NCBI GenBank assembly: GCA_007121535.1
Contig: SKKK01000147.1
Coordinates: 1-49,999, forward strand
Length of the DNA: 49,999 nucleotides
Direction of reading: 5' to 3'
Source of the DNA: Planctomycetaceae bacterium
GTDB lineage: Bacteria > Planctomycetota > Planctomycetia > Pirellulales > Pirellulaceae
The translations under genes were made by a program, and so were the position numbers. This document shows, in pieces, positions 34,963-44,251 of the stretch; the stretch's first letter is position 1; each line of letters starts with the position of its first letter. The notes under the pieces were generated by a model. It was not told the DNA's origin, did no database searches, and saw only the letters and a program-made list of their open reading frames with translations.

Positions 34963-35403
34963 ATGATGATCGATTCATCCCGTTTCGGGCAAGTTGTGAT
35001 CGAACCCGAGGATGTGCTTTTGTTCTCTCGTGGGCTGTTCGCCTTCGAGAATCATCGTCATTGGGTTCTCTTGGCCGATGGCGACGAGCGCTCGGTGGCT
35101 TGGTTGCAAAGCATCCAGGATCCCGAGGTCGCTTTGCCCTTGGTCAGTCCTCGATTGTTCATCCCCGATTACCGCGTCAGCGTCAGCCGCAACCAACTGA
35201 CACCATTGGAGTTGGCGGCCTTGGATCAAGCGTTTGTCCTGAACGTGTTGAATCGAAGTCAAGGACACTTGACCATCAATCTGAAGGCTCCGGTAATCAT
35301 CAATCTGGACCGTCGCATCGGTCGCCAGGTAGTGACCAATGACGAACAGCCTTTACAAATGGTATTACCGACAGCCGCGGTACCTTTGCGAAAGAGCGCG
35401 TAA
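34963..35403 (+). CDS. fliW: Flagellar assembly factor FliW
   Basis: This is 146 residues. The ATG at 34963 (or the next at 34966) has GAAGGGGAAGGA upstream. FliW landmarks: SRFGQVVIEPEDVLLFSRGL, FAFENHRHWVLLADGDERSV, AWLQSIQDPEVALPLVSPRL and the end IGRQVVTNDEQPL. FliW binds CsrA and flagellin alternately and so couples flagellin level to translation. Here csrA is the very next gene (198 bp downstream), the conserved pairing in Bacillus and many other phyla. No other flagellar gene is in the window. Confidence 0.93.
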   Translation: MMIDSSRFGQVVIEPEDVLLFSRGLFAFENHRHWVLLADGDERSVAWLQSIQDPEVALPLVSPRLFIPDYRVSVSRNQLTPLELAALDQAFVLNVLNRSQGHLTINLKAPVIINLDRRIGRQVVTNDEQPLQMVLPTAAVPLRKSA

Positions 35404-35601
35404 TGATCCCTGGCGGTCCACAAAAAGGAGCAGTTTGCAGTCGATCGGTCATCTTCGGCTTTGACGTACCCGATACTTGCAAGGGATCGGGCGCACGGTA
35501 CCCGGTCGACCTGTGGTGCTAGGGAACAGCAGCCGTGGTGTGGTTGGGAAGCCAATACCCGATCTAGGGTTGGATTAGGCGTTTACGGGAAGGAGCCAAC
35601 G

Positions 35602-35835
35602 ATGTTGGTTTTGTCGAGACATCGCGACGAGAGCATCATGATCGGCGACGACGTCGTGGTAACGATTGTCGACATACGCGGTGACAAGGTTCGCTTGGGC
35701 ATCAACGCCCCTCAAGATATCCCTGTCCATCGGCGAGAAGTCTATGAGGCCATCAAGCGGGAAAACGAAAGCGCCGCCAGGATGTTGCCTCCGGACGTTC
35801 GCACCGTGAGCGTCCCGAATTCTGCCACGACCTGA
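35602..35835 (+). CDS. csrA: Carbon storage regulator / translational repressor CsrA
   Basis: This is 77 residues. The ATG at 35602 has GGGAAGGAG eight bases upstream. The sequence [20 protein letters not shown], then [20 protein letters not shown] and [14 protein letters not shown], is the whole CsrA fold with the RNA-binding first strand (L-x-L-S-R) and the R in VHRREVY. A 17-residue C-terminal tail exceeds the E. coli protein. It is a dimeric RNA-binding protein acting on GGA-containing leaders. Its partner FliW is immediately upstream. The stop is 3 bp from the stop of the converging tyrosine-kinase gene. Confidence 0.96.
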   Translation: MLVLSRHRDESIMIGDDVVVTIVDIRGDKVRLGINAPQDIPVHRREVYEAIKRENESAARMLPPDVRTVSVPNSATT

Positions 35836-35838
35836 GGC

Positions 35839-38199
35839 TTACGCGGCGTTTCGCGATTGCCGTGGCCCGGGCGGAGGATCGCCGTCTTCTTCATCGGACC
35901 AATCCGTTTCGCTGTGAGCGAAACGATCCTTAGCGTCCTGATGTTCGTCTGCTGGCTGCTCGTATCCGTCCCGGTAGCCGTAACCATAGCCGTAGCCGTA
36001 GCCGCCGTAGCCAAAGTATCCGCCGCCGCTTTCATGACGGATTCGATTGGCCACGATGCCGATCAATCCCACGCCCATGGAAGACAGGCCCGCGATCCCT
36101 CGCAGGACCAGGCGCCGATGGTTCCTCTCCGGTTGGATCACGACGATCAATCCTTCGGTCAATCGTCCGATGATCGCAGCGTCCGCCGCTGCCAGGATCG
36201 GCGGGCAATCGATCAGCACCTGGTCGTAGTGCGTCTCGGCCCACGCCAGCACGTCGGCCAGTCGCGGTCCGCTGAGCAGTTCGGCCGGATTAGAAGGCTT
36301 GGGACCGCAGGGCATCACGTCCAGATGATCGATGCCGCTGGGCAGCACGCGCGGTCGACACATCTCGTCGATCGGCGAATCGCTACGCAAGATATCCGAT
36401 AACCCGCCGTGGGCTCGCATCTCGAACAACTTCGTCAGGCCAGGGCGGCGCAGATCGGCATCGATCACCAGGGTGCGTTTTCCCGAATGCGCGTAAGAAA
36501 CCGCCAGATTCGCCAACACGGTCGTCTTCCCATCACTGGGTTCCGTACTGCTGATCGCGATGCGTTCCAGATCGCTGCCGGAAAACGCCAGCGTGGTTCG
36601 CAACGTGCGGAACGCCTCGCTCTCGACCGATTCCGGCGAGACATTGACCTGGATGGCTTGCAATCCGGCGGTAGCGGGCGTGACCAGCTCGCGGATCATG
36701 GCCAGCACCGGCGCGCCCAATTGGTGCTGAAGCTCTTCCGGACTCCGGAATCGGTCGTCCAGCACGTCGATCACGTAGACCAGAGCGAGTCCCACTCCCA
36801 TTCCGCCGACCAGACACATCATCGCCACCAAGGGCAGCTTGGGCGAGACCGGCCGATCCGACGCCTTCGGCTCGCTGACGACGGCGACTCGTACGTCCGA
36901 GCGACCTTGACCGATGTCGATGTTGGCGATCCGGTTCAGCAGCGTATCGTGCAGATTGCGCATGCGCGCCAGATCGTGCTCGATCATTCTCATTTCGGCC
37001 GTCCGGTCATTCAGCATGACCGCTTCCGATTCCGCTTGATCGTATTGCAGGTTCAACCGCTCTTCATGTTCGCGGAGATTCGCGAGTTGTTCTTCGACCC
37101 TGGCCAGCAGCATGGGGCCCAAACGACCGTCACTCAGTCCGGCCATTCGCTGGTTGACGATCTCCTGGTAGTTCATCAGGTACTGGCGTCCGCCCTGAAT
37201 CTGCTGGATCAATTCGACCACCTTCGGATGCGCCTGGCCGTAATGCTGTTGCAGCGATTCCAAGCGGGTCTGGTCTTCCATCAAGCGTCGTTCGATCTGC
37301 GCCCGCGTCTCCATGTCCTTGGAATTCAGTCCCATGATGCTCATCATCAATTCGCGACCGATCAGCGGTTCGATCGCGGTCAGATGCTGGCGCAGATCGC
37401 TGCCGTCCCGGATCGCGCCGCGGATCGCTGACAGCGAGGCTTCGAGCTGCAAGCGATCCTGTTGGACCTTGACCAGCGTCTCGTTCAGCCGGATGACGCG
37501 TTGGACGGCCGGGTGTACGACGTTTTGGTTGCCCGACAGTCCCAGATCTCGCAGACGTCGTTGGACGTCCAGCAGCTCTTCTTGTTTGGCGCTCAATCGG
37601 CCTTCGATTTCGATTCGTTCCCGATCCAGGATTTGGACGATCTCCGTCGAAACGTCTTTGTGGCTGCGTTCCATGAACTCCAGATACGACTGGACGACCG
37701 CCTGGACCACGGCTTCGGCGGCGGCTGGCGACCGGGATCTGTATGTGATTTCGATCACGTTGGTGCGGCGTATGGCTTGGGCCGACAGGTTGCCGCGCAG
37801 AATGTTCGCCCACCGATGACGCGGCGAGGATGCCAGGTCGATCCGGTTTTCGGAAGGGCCTTGCAGCAGGGTCTCGATCGCGCCCTCCAGAACTTCCTGC
37901 GTCGTGAACAGCCGTTCGTAGGTCGGTATCAACGCCTGGCGACTGGACTCGGACGTCATCGCCGGGGAAAGGATGTCCGGGCCGGTCGACAGGATCAGGA
38001 GCTGAGCGGTCGCCTGGTAGATGGGCGTGGCGGTCGTGTAATACAGTCCGCCCAGCAGTCCGGCCACCACCAGCGCCGTCACCACGTAGATCTTGCGATG
38101 GTAAACGACCTGCAGGAAGCGGATCAGGGCGTGAATCGAATCGGCCGAGGACGGCAACATCGATTCATCTGCCGAGCTATGCTGTTCTTGCTGCATCAT
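35839..38199 (-). CDS. Exopolysaccharide co-polymerase / bacterial tyrosine autokinase (Wzz-BY-kinase fusion)
   Basis: This is 786 residues starting at tandem ATGs at 38199 and 38196. Wzz part: a first membrane segment (IYVVTALVVAGLLGGLYYT, about 37-55), a long periplasmic coiled coil (about 180-410), and a second membrane segment (LPLVAMMCLVGGMGVGLALV). Cytoplasmic BY-kinase: Walker A in SSTEPSDGKTTVLANLA, Walker A' LVIDADLRRPG and Walker B-like VLIDCPPIL. A tyrosine cluster, YFGYGGYGYGYGYGYRDGY, is the autophosphorylation tail, followed by an acidic/proline tail. It controls chain length and export of surface polysaccharide. Single-chain fusion is typical of proteobacteria and planctomycetes. 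It lies 18 bp after the Wza-like gene. Confidence 0.93.
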   Translation of the reverse strand: MMQQEQHSSADESMLPSSADSIHALIRFLQVVYHRKIYVVTALVVAGLLGGLYYTTATPIYQATAQLLILSTGPDILSPAMTSESSRQALIPTYERLFTTQEVLEGAIETLLQGPSENRIDLASSPRHRWANILRGNLSAQAIRRTNVIEITYRSRSPAAAEAVVQAVVQSYLEFMERSHKDVSTEIVQILDRERIEIEGRLSAKQEELLDVQRRLRDLGLSGNQNVVHPAVQRVIRLNETLVKVQQDRLQLEASLSAIRGAIRDGSDLRQHLTAIEPLIGRELMMSIMGLNSKDMETRAQIERRLMEDQTRLESLQQHYGQAHPKVVELIQQIQGGRQYLMNYQEIVNQRMAGLSDGRLGPMLLARVEEQLANLREHEERLNLQYDQAESEAVMLNDRTAEMRMIEHDLARMRNLHDTLLNRIANIDIGQGRSDVRVAVVSEPKASDRPVSPKLPLVAMMCLVGGMGVGLALVYVIDVLDDRFRSPEELQHQLGAPVLAMIRELVTPATAGLQAIQVNVSPESVESEAFRTLRTTLAFSGSDLERIAISSTEPSDGKTTVLANLAVSYAHSGKRTLVIDADLRRPGLTKLFEMRAHGGLSDILRSDSPIDEMCRPRVLPSGIDHLDVMPCGPKPSNPAELLSGPRLADVLAWAETHYDQVLIDCPPILAAADAAIIGRLTEGLIVVIQPERNHRRLVLRGIAGLSSMGVGLIGIVANRIRHESGGGYFGYGGYGYGYGYGYRDGYEQPADEHQDAKDRFAHSETDWSDEEDGDPPPGPRQSRNAA

Positions 38200-38217
38200 C
38201 AGATGGTCTTCGACAGT

Positions 38218-39270
38218 CTAAATGCCTGGGATTGCGGAAGTGAAACCGAAGCGGACGAAATTCTGGATGGTCCCGACCGTAAAGGTCAACGGCGTCTCTT
38301 CGACGCTGACGACATCGCCGGCGGCCAGCATCAGATTCGCGTTGCCGCCGCGTTTGGCCGAGCGGATCGAGCATTGGATGACGATCGGTTCCTCCATATC
38401 ATCCAAGTGTCGGATCACCGTCACTTTGTCTGCCAGTTCCAGCGTGAGGCCCCCGGCCAGCGCGATCGCGTCCAGCAATCGCACTTGTCGCTCGGGAGGA
38501 ATCTCGAACTGATTCGGTCTGCGGACCAGTCCGATCACCTGGATGGTCGTCGGCTCTTTCTCGCGGACCATGACGATCGAACCGTCCGCGATGCGATATT
38601 CGGGAGTCATGCCAGCACTGGCGGCGATCAGATCGACGCGTACCGCGTCGTGCTCCGTCAACGTGGTTCGCTGGCCGTTGTACGACGCCAGCATCATCTC
38701 CGGATCCTGCATGTTGCGGATTTCGACGATCGCCGAGGCGTTTTCGCTCAAGCCGCCCGCCGCGATCAACGCGGTCAACAGATCTCCGTGCGACGCCGGC
38801 ACCTCGTAGGTGCCCGGTTTGGCCACTGCACCGACCACGGTGACCCGGATCTTTCGGGGCTGCTTTAACAAGACGGACACATTGGGATCACGGTAGACTT
38901 GACGTGAGACGCTCTCGTGGCGAATCGCTTTCTCTGCGTCGGTCAATAGCATTCCAGCGACTCGGATCGGTCCGACCAGCGGGATGTTGACCTCGCCCGT
39001 TTCGCTGACTCGCAATGCCCAACTGGGCGGCGACCGGTCCTCGATCCCGGTGGCGATCGACACTTCCAAGACGTCTCCTATGTGAATTTGTTCGCTGGAG
39101 GGCGAGGACTTCGCCAGACGGCTCAAGTCGACCTTGTGCAATCCTTCGACTCGACCCATCAGCATGTCGGGCGGTAAATCGGACGGGCGGTAGACGTTGG
39201 AGGCGCAACCCGTCACCACCAGGACAATAGCGGTCATCAGGAGGTGAGGCGCCCGGTAGAAGTGTGGCAT
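38218..39270 (-). CDS. Wza-like polysaccharide export lipoprotein
   Basis: This is 350 residues from the ATG at 39270. A lipoprotein signal ends LLMTAIVLVVTGC, with the acylated cysteine near residue 22. The mature chain has the polysaccharide-export domain (IHIGDVLEVSIATGIEDRSP, VSETGEVNIPLVGPIRVAGM) and two SLBB-type modules (VTVVGAVAKPGTYEVPASHG with LLTALIAAGGLSENA, and IQVIGLVRRPNQFEIPPERQ with LLDAIALAGGLT). Wza-type proteins form the octameric outer membrane channel for capsule or exopolysaccharide. The gene sits between the regulatory-like protein and the tyrosine kinase. All run in one direction with short gaps, so an operon is likely. Confidence 0.92.
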   Translation of the reverse strand: MPHFYRAPHLLMTAIVLVVTGCASNVYRPSDLPPDMLMGRVEGLHKVDLSRLAKSSPSSEQIHIGDVLEVSIATGIEDRSPPSWALRVSETGEVNIPLVGPIRVAGMLLTDAEKAIRHESVSRQVYRDPNVSVLLKQPRKIRVTVVGAVAKPGTYEVPASHGDLLTALIAAGGLSENASAIVEIRNMQDPEMMLASYNGQRTTLTEHDAVRVDLIAASAGMTPEYRIADGSIVMVREKEPTTIQVIGLVRRPNQFEIPPERQVRLLDAIALAGGLTLELADKVTVIRHLDDMEEPIVIQCSIRSAKRGGNANLMLAAGDVVSVEETPLTFTVGTIQNFVRFGFTSAIPGI

Positions 39271-39335
39271 TGTTTGAAAAGACCCCTGATAGTTTCCGAT
39301 TCGATCTCGAACAGCATCCGCTGGCTGATCGCCCT

Positions 39336-39869
39336 TCAACTGCTCGGCGGCTGATCCTTGCGTGATTGATGCACCGCGACGGGAATGGCGATCGCGGCCG
39401 CCACGAACAACCCGATGAACAAGGGATTATGAAAGATTTCGCGAGCCGGCCGTTGACCTCGCACCAGCGGCGGAGCGTCCAGCAAGACCAGCTTGTTCTT
39501 GGCTACCGGCGGAGCGGCGGTAGCGGACCAAACGCGGCAGACCACCACCGACGATTTCCATTGGATCTGATAGACGCCCGTGGAAACCGACGCAAAACGG
39601 AAACGCCCGTTCGAGTCGCTCACGGCTTGGGTGATGGTCTCGTTTTCGCGGATCAGCTCCAACGTCTCCTCGATGACCGGCCGACCTTCCAGATCGATCA
39701 GCCTGCCGTGCATCGTTCCCTCGAAATCCGTTCGCAAATCATGGATGATCGGCTGTTTCTCCGGTTGCAGGGCTCGTTCGTCGGCTGTCGCTCGCATCGT
39801 GGGCATCAACCAGGCGACAACGGCCAACCAGGCCGGCCACGTCGTTCTGCGTTGCCAGAATCTGCTCAT
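39336..39869 (-). CDS. Carboxypeptidase-regulatory-like protein with C-terminal membrane anchor
   Basis: This is 177 residues. The signal peptide (WPAWLAVVAWLMPTMRATA) is followed by one beta-sandwich of the carboxypeptidase-regulatory-like type: GTMHGRLIDLEGRPVIEETL, then SDSNGRFRFASVSTGVYQIQ. A proline-rich link leads to a C-terminal hydrophobic segment (NPLFIGLFVAAAIAIPVAVH) and a basic tail. The domain is non-catalytic and often mediates envelope interactions. The gene is 66 bp upstream of the Wza-like gene and probably heads the exopolysaccharide operon. Its role there is inferred from position. Confidence 0.7.
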   Translation of the reverse strand: MSRFWQRRTTWPAWLAVVAWLMPTMRATADERALQPEKQPIIHDLRTDFEGTMHGRLIDLEGRPVIEETLELIRENETITQAVSDSNGRFRFASVSTGVYQIQWKSSVVVCRVWSATAAPPVAKNKLVLLDAPPLVRGQRPAREIFHNPLFIGLFVAAAIAIPVAVHQSRKDQPPSS

Positions 39870-40235
39870 GAGATGTCATCCTGCCGCTGAAAAGCGGCGC
39901 ACCCATCGGTGCACCATGAATCGGATGTTCCTCGGATCGCGGGAACCGTAGCAAGCTGCCGCTCGGAATCCCCCAAACCGGTCCAAACGCGGTGGGATCA
40001 TAGCGAAATATGAGTGCGGGAAAAAGATCGAATTCACCCGAAGGGCGATGGTTTTGCGGAAGAATTCCTTGAGAAGCTGTAGGGGTTCTGCCGATTTTTT
40101 CAGATGTAGCGAAAGAACCGCCCACAGCGTGCGCCGCCAATGCTAGCACCTGACCGAGCGGAGACTGGCCGGGGGCGCGGCCAAGCGTTGCGGAATGAAA
40201 GACGTTGCAAACCAAGAGCTGAGGAATCTCGCACG
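39870..40235. other. Divergent promoter region between exopolysaccharide and secretin genes
   Basis: This 366-bp stretch has no believable gene. It must carry promoters for the minus-strand polysaccharide operon and the plus-strand secretin gene. I could not identify convincing -35/-10, sigma-54 or operator sequences by eye. GAGGAA at about 40220 is the ribosome site of the secretin gene. Confidence 0.4.
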
Positions 40236-43200
40236 ATGTCCAGGACTACGATGAAGAAGACCTTCGGCTGGCAGTTGAGCCTGCTGCTTGTCGTATCGCT
40301 CTGCCCGATCGGCCCGATCGCGGCAGTGGTCGCACAAGAAGACCAAAACCTGCCCCCCGGGTACCAGACTTTTGCCCTTCGACACGTCCGAGCGATCGAG
40401 GTCGCTCCGCAACTGCAAAAACTCTTGAACGACTTGGGAACCAATCAAAAGGTGCTGGTCGACGGTTCCAGCAACGCTCTGCTGGTCGGCGGTCGCGAAG
40501 CGTCGACCGGCTTGACCCAGCAATTGGTGCAAGCTCTGGATCGGCCAGCATCCGCCGCGCCCGAAACCGCGCCGACACCGGAGTTGGGACCTCGCGTCGC
40601 GGTCGACCCGTCCGGAAAGCCCAAACTGGAAACACCCAGACCGCCAGCAGAACCAGCACCGCAAGCGGCGCATTCCTTGCGACACGTGTCCTGGCAAGAA
40701 CTGGAGGACTCGCTGGCGCGCTTTTGGGGAAGCCGGCTATTGCGAGGCGTGTCGCGGGACGGCGAGGTCGCGACGATCCATGCCCAGCACGCCGATGGCA
40801 CCCAGCCGGTGATGGTGATCGATCGCCGCACCGATTCCGTTCGCTTCCTGGGCTCGTCGGCCAACGCCAAAAACTGGGCGCAGATCGTGCGAATGTTGGA
40901 CCAGCCTGCCACCGGCGATTCCCAACAAACTCAGATGGTGCCCGTCGAACATGCCGATCCTCAACAGATCCGCCAGACCGTCACCATGATGCAGCAACTG
41001 GCCAACGAGGAAGAACCGGGCGACGTGGAACAGGTCAGCATGCTGTTCCAGCCTCAAGACCAACCGGCTCAGCCTCCGGCCGCCCAACCACCGGCAGACC
41101 AACCGCCGACGCCCCCGGCCGACGCACCGACCGCTGACGACATCGATGTCGGCGGCGTTCTGGGACCGGTGCAGATCGAGTTCGTCGAGGGGTTGGACGT
41201 CATCGTCCTGCGGGGAAATCGCCGTGACGTCGAACGGTTGCAACGTATCATCCAGGATATCGAACGCTTGAGCCAGGAAACGTTGCCGCTGATCGAAATC
41301 CATCGCTTGCGCTTCGTCGGCAGCCAGGTCATGGCCCAATTGGTCACGGAAATCTACAACGAAATCCTCTCGCCCCGCCAGGGCGTCGTGACCATCCGCC
41401 CCCTGGTCAAGCCGAATTCACTGCTGCTGATCGGACGAACCGACAGCGTCAAATTGGTCAAGGATCTGGTTGTGAAACTGGATCAGCCGGTGTCAGCGGA
41501 ATCGCAGTTCGAAGTGTTTCAACTCGAGCACATCTCCGTATTGGACGCTCAAGAGACGATCGAAGCCTTTTTCGTCGATCGATTCACCCAGATTCAAGTG
41601 GGCCAGGCTCAAACCCTGCGTCCCGGGTTGGGCACCCGAGTGAATGTGGTGGCGGACTACCGCAGCAATCAACTGATCGTCCAGGCCAGCGCTCGCGATA
41701 TGGACGAGGTGCGTCAACTGATCGCCCGCATCGACGTCGAGTCTTCGGGTGCGACCAATGAACTGAAGATCTTTCGATTGAAGAACACCTTGGCCTCGGA
41801 TGTCGCGCCCGTATTGCAGGATGCGCTCAACTGGCAATTGATCGGAAACCGAGCCCCGCTGGGCGCCACCGCCACCGGGGTGATCGGTGTCGGTATCGGC
41901 CAGGCCGAGGAACGTTCGCGTCTGCGATCGGCCGTTCTGACCTTCATGGCCGTCGATTCCGAAGGCGGCCAATTGCTGGAATCGGGGCTGCTGAGCGACG
42001 TGCGCGTGACGGCCGACGTGGCCGGCAACGCGCTGCTCGTGACCGGCCCGTCCAAGAGCATGGGACTGATCGCCGCGTTGATCCGCGAATTGGACACCCT
42101 GCCCGCCGCTCGAGCCCAGATCAAGGTGTTCGAGATCATCAATGGCGACGCGACCGCGCTGGCAACCACGCTGCAACAGTTGCTGGGCCAGACCGCCCAG
42201 GTCGGCCAACAGTTCGGCGTCGGTACGGCCTTGCCGTTCTTGACACCCGGCTTGCAAGCAGCGGTGACCGGTGAGGGTACTTTGCTGCCCGTGCGCTTCG
42301 GGGTGGACCAGCGGAGCAACAGCATCATCGCGACGGGCTCGGAAAGCGATCTGGGAGTGGTGGAAGCGATTCTGCTGCGGTTGGACGAACACAGCATGCG
42401 CGATCAGCAGACGGTGGTCTACTGGTTGGCCAACGCGCCCGCCACCGACGTCGCCACCGCCGTGAATAACTGGCTGAGCCAGCGGACTCAGTTGTTCCAG
42501 CAGCAAGTCCAGATCTCGCCCGAAAGCCCCACGATCCGCATCAATCGCGAGATTATCGTCGTGGCCGAAACCATCAGCAATTCGATCATCATCAGCGCGG
42601 CTCCCGAGTTGATCGAAGAAATCAAACGCGTCGTCGAATCGCTGGACCGGCGACCGCCCCTGGTCAAAATCGACGTGCTGATCGCTGAAGTCGCCCTGAC
42701 CGATTTCTTCGAGTTCGGAGCGGAATACGGGATTCAGGACGGGTTGCTGTTCGATCGTCAGACAGCGGCGGGCGACCCCGTTGGGTATAACTTCAACAAC
42801 CAGCCTTTAGGAGCCACCGGACCAGCGGGCAGCAACGTGCTGGGCCAGGGGCTCAGCTCACTCGGTTTGGGACGGGTCAGCTCGGAGCGGGGCTACGGCG
42901 GCCTGGTGCTTTCGGCCAGCAGTAATTCGGTGTCCGTGCTGATCCGCGCGTTGCAGGAACAGGGCCGCCTGCAGATCCTCAGCCGGCCGACCATCACCAC
43001 GTTGGACAGCCAACCGGCATCGATCAACGTAGGTGCCCGCGTTTCTCGTCTGGCAGGAACATCGATCGGAGTGAACGTGTCCCAGCAGGATGTGATCGAT
43101 GTCGATACGGGCATCATCCTGGGCGTGACGCCGCGCGTGACACCCGAGGGATTCATCGTGATGGAGATCGACGCGACCAAATCAGCGCTCAGCGAAACCG

Positions 43201-44078
43201 AGGGGGTCAATCTACCGGCGGGTGATGGGGCGACCTTCTTTCAACCCAATATCGACGAGATCGTCGCCAGCACCACCGTCAGTGCTCGAGACGGCCAAAC
43301 CGTCGTCTTCGCGGGTTTGATCGAAACGACCAAAGCGGATGTCCGCAGAGGAATCCCCTGGTTGTCCGATCTGCCCGTCGTCGGCCCCATGTTCGCCTTC
43401 CGGACCAAGACCGAACGACGCAGCGAATTGATGATCATCCTGACGCCTAAGGTGATCTATTCCAATGACGAGCAGGAGATCGATTGGATCAAGTATACAG
43501 AGACCGAACGGATGAGCTGGTGCTTGGCCGACGTGGCGAAGATGTTCGATATCACCGGCATGACGGCTCGACCCGGCTCGTGGTGCGGTTGTCCCGACAT
43601 GTGCGTCTGCCCCGACGTGATGACAATCTATCCACATCTGCAACCGACGGGAATGCCGACACCCATGGGACACTACCCGGAATCGTCGGAGACCATCGAG
43701 TTTCCACCGACACCCAGTCTGGCGCCACCCGTGGACGCGGGGGCCCAGCTCGCCCCAACATCGATGGTCGCACCAGCGACCTATTCACCGCCGGATTCCA
43801 GCTACTACCAGGCGATGTTGCCACACCCCGGGAACTACCAAGCGACGAGATCCGGTATCGGCCAACCGCCGCAGCAGCCGCGTCCACCACAACAGCACCA
43901 ACCGCAGTATCCTGCACCCGCCGGACCGGCGGCTGCCGTCTACATGCCCGCCGCGCATCCGCAACAAGCGACAGATGGCTACCACCACGCCGCTGCCAGC
44001 TATTCCCGTCCGACCCCGTTGCCGCCGACGCACGACGCGCCGCACCCCGGTGGCCCGCACCATGTTCGGCAGGATTAG
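40236..44078 (+). CDS. Very large secretin (GspD/PilQ-type outer membrane channel)
   Basis: This is 1280 residues from the ATG at 40236 (GAGGAA upstream) with a signal peptide (LSLLLVVSLCPIGPIAAVVA). I count about seven N-type secretin modules by their closing pattern (V-x-x-x-x-x-N-x-L-L-V-x-G, then a helix ending L-D): near residues 44-102, 230-345, 352-417, 425-501, 510-621, 628-717 and 725-804. The C-terminal secretin barrel domain spans about 808-1075, with LQILSRPTITTLDSQPASIN and GIPWLSDLPVVGPMFAF. After it comes an unusual tail: a cysteine cluster (WCGCPDMCVCPD) and about 150 Pro/Gln/His/Ala-rich residues. Secretins form the outer gate of type II, III or IV pilus systems. The partner genes are not in this window. 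A lipoprotein gene follows. Confidence 0.9.
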   Translation: MSRTTMKKTFGWQLSLLLVVSLCPIGPIAAVVAQEDQNLPPGYQTFALRHVRAIEVAPQLQKLLNDLGTNQKVLVDGSSNALLVGGREASTGLTQQLVQALDRPASAAPETAPTPELGPRVAVDPSGKPKLETPRPPAEPAPQAAHSLRHVSWQELEDSLARFWGSRLLRGVSRDGEVATIHAQHADGTQPVMVIDRRTDSVRFLGSSANAKNWAQIVRMLDQPATGDSQQTQMVPVEHADPQQIRQTVTMMQQLANEEEPGDVEQVSMLFQPQDQPAQPPAAQPPADQPPTPPADAPTADDIDVGGVLGPVQIEFVEGLDVIVLRGNRRDVERLQRIIQDIERLSQETLPLIEIHRLRFVGSQVMAQLVTEIYNEILSPRQGVVTIRPLVKPNSLLLIGRTDSVKLVKDLVVKLDQPVSAESQFEVFQLEHISVLDAQETIEAFFVDRFTQIQVGQAQTLRPGLGTRVNVVADYRSNQLIVQASARDMDEVRQLIARIDVESSGATNELKIFRLKNTLASDVAPVLQDALNWQLIGNRAPLGATATGVIGVGIGQAEERSRLRSAVLTFMAVDSEGGQLLESGLLSDVRVTADVAGNALLVTGPSKSMGLIAALIRELDTLPAARAQIKVFEIINGDATALATTLQQLLGQTAQVGQQFGVGTALPFLTPGLQAAVTGEGTLLPVRFGVDQRSNSIIATGSESDLGVVEAILLRLDEHSMRDQQTVVYWLANAPATDVATAVNNWLSQRTQLFQQQVQISPESPTIRINREIIVVAETISNSIIISAAPELIEEIKRVVESLDRRPPLVKIDVLIAEVALTDFFEFGAEYGIQDGLLFDRQTAAGDPVGYNFNNQPLGATGPAGSNVLGQGLSSLGLGRVSSERGYGGLVLSASSNSVSVLIRALQEQGRLQILSRPTITTLDSQPASINVGARVSRLAGTSIGVNVSQQDVIDVDTGIILGVTPRVTPEGFIVMEIDATKSALSETEGVNLPAGDGATFFQPNIDEIVASTTVSARDGQTVVFAGLIETTKADVRRGIPWLSDLPVVGPMFAFRTKTERRSELMIILTPKVIYSNDEQEIDWIKYTETERMSWCLADVAKMFDITGMTARPGSWCGCPDMCVCPDVMTIYPHLQPTGMPTPMGHYPESSETIEFPPTPSLAPPVDAGAQLAPTSMVAPATYSPPDSSYYQAMLPHPGNYQATRSGIGQPPQQPRPPQQHQPQYPAPAGPAAAVYMPAAHPQQATDGYHHAAASYSRPTPLPPTHDAPHPGGPHHVRQD

Positions 44079-44160
44079 AGTTTGCGGGCATAAGACATTC
44101 GATGAAAAAGCAGTTTACGGATGCATGAGTTGGGTCCTAATCGTACTCGTACTGGTATTC

Positions 44161-44233
44161 GATTGCGGGAAGCCGATTACGAGTACGAGCACGAATACGA
44201 AGGCTGCCTGGGTTGCGGGCGTCAGCCCGTGTT
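44161..44233 (+). repeat. Dispersed repeat, copy 2
   Basis: This is a second copy of the element at 12881-12963, in the same orientation: GATTGCGGGAAGCCGATTAC, CGAGTACGAGCACGAATACG microrepeats, AAGGCTGCCTGGGTT and GGCGTCAG. It fills most of the 173-bp space between the secretin and lipoprotein genes. The ribosome site GAGGAG of the lipoprotein gene lies at its right edge. Confidence 0.7.
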
Positions 44234-44251
44234 AGAGGAGAATGCGTAGCA

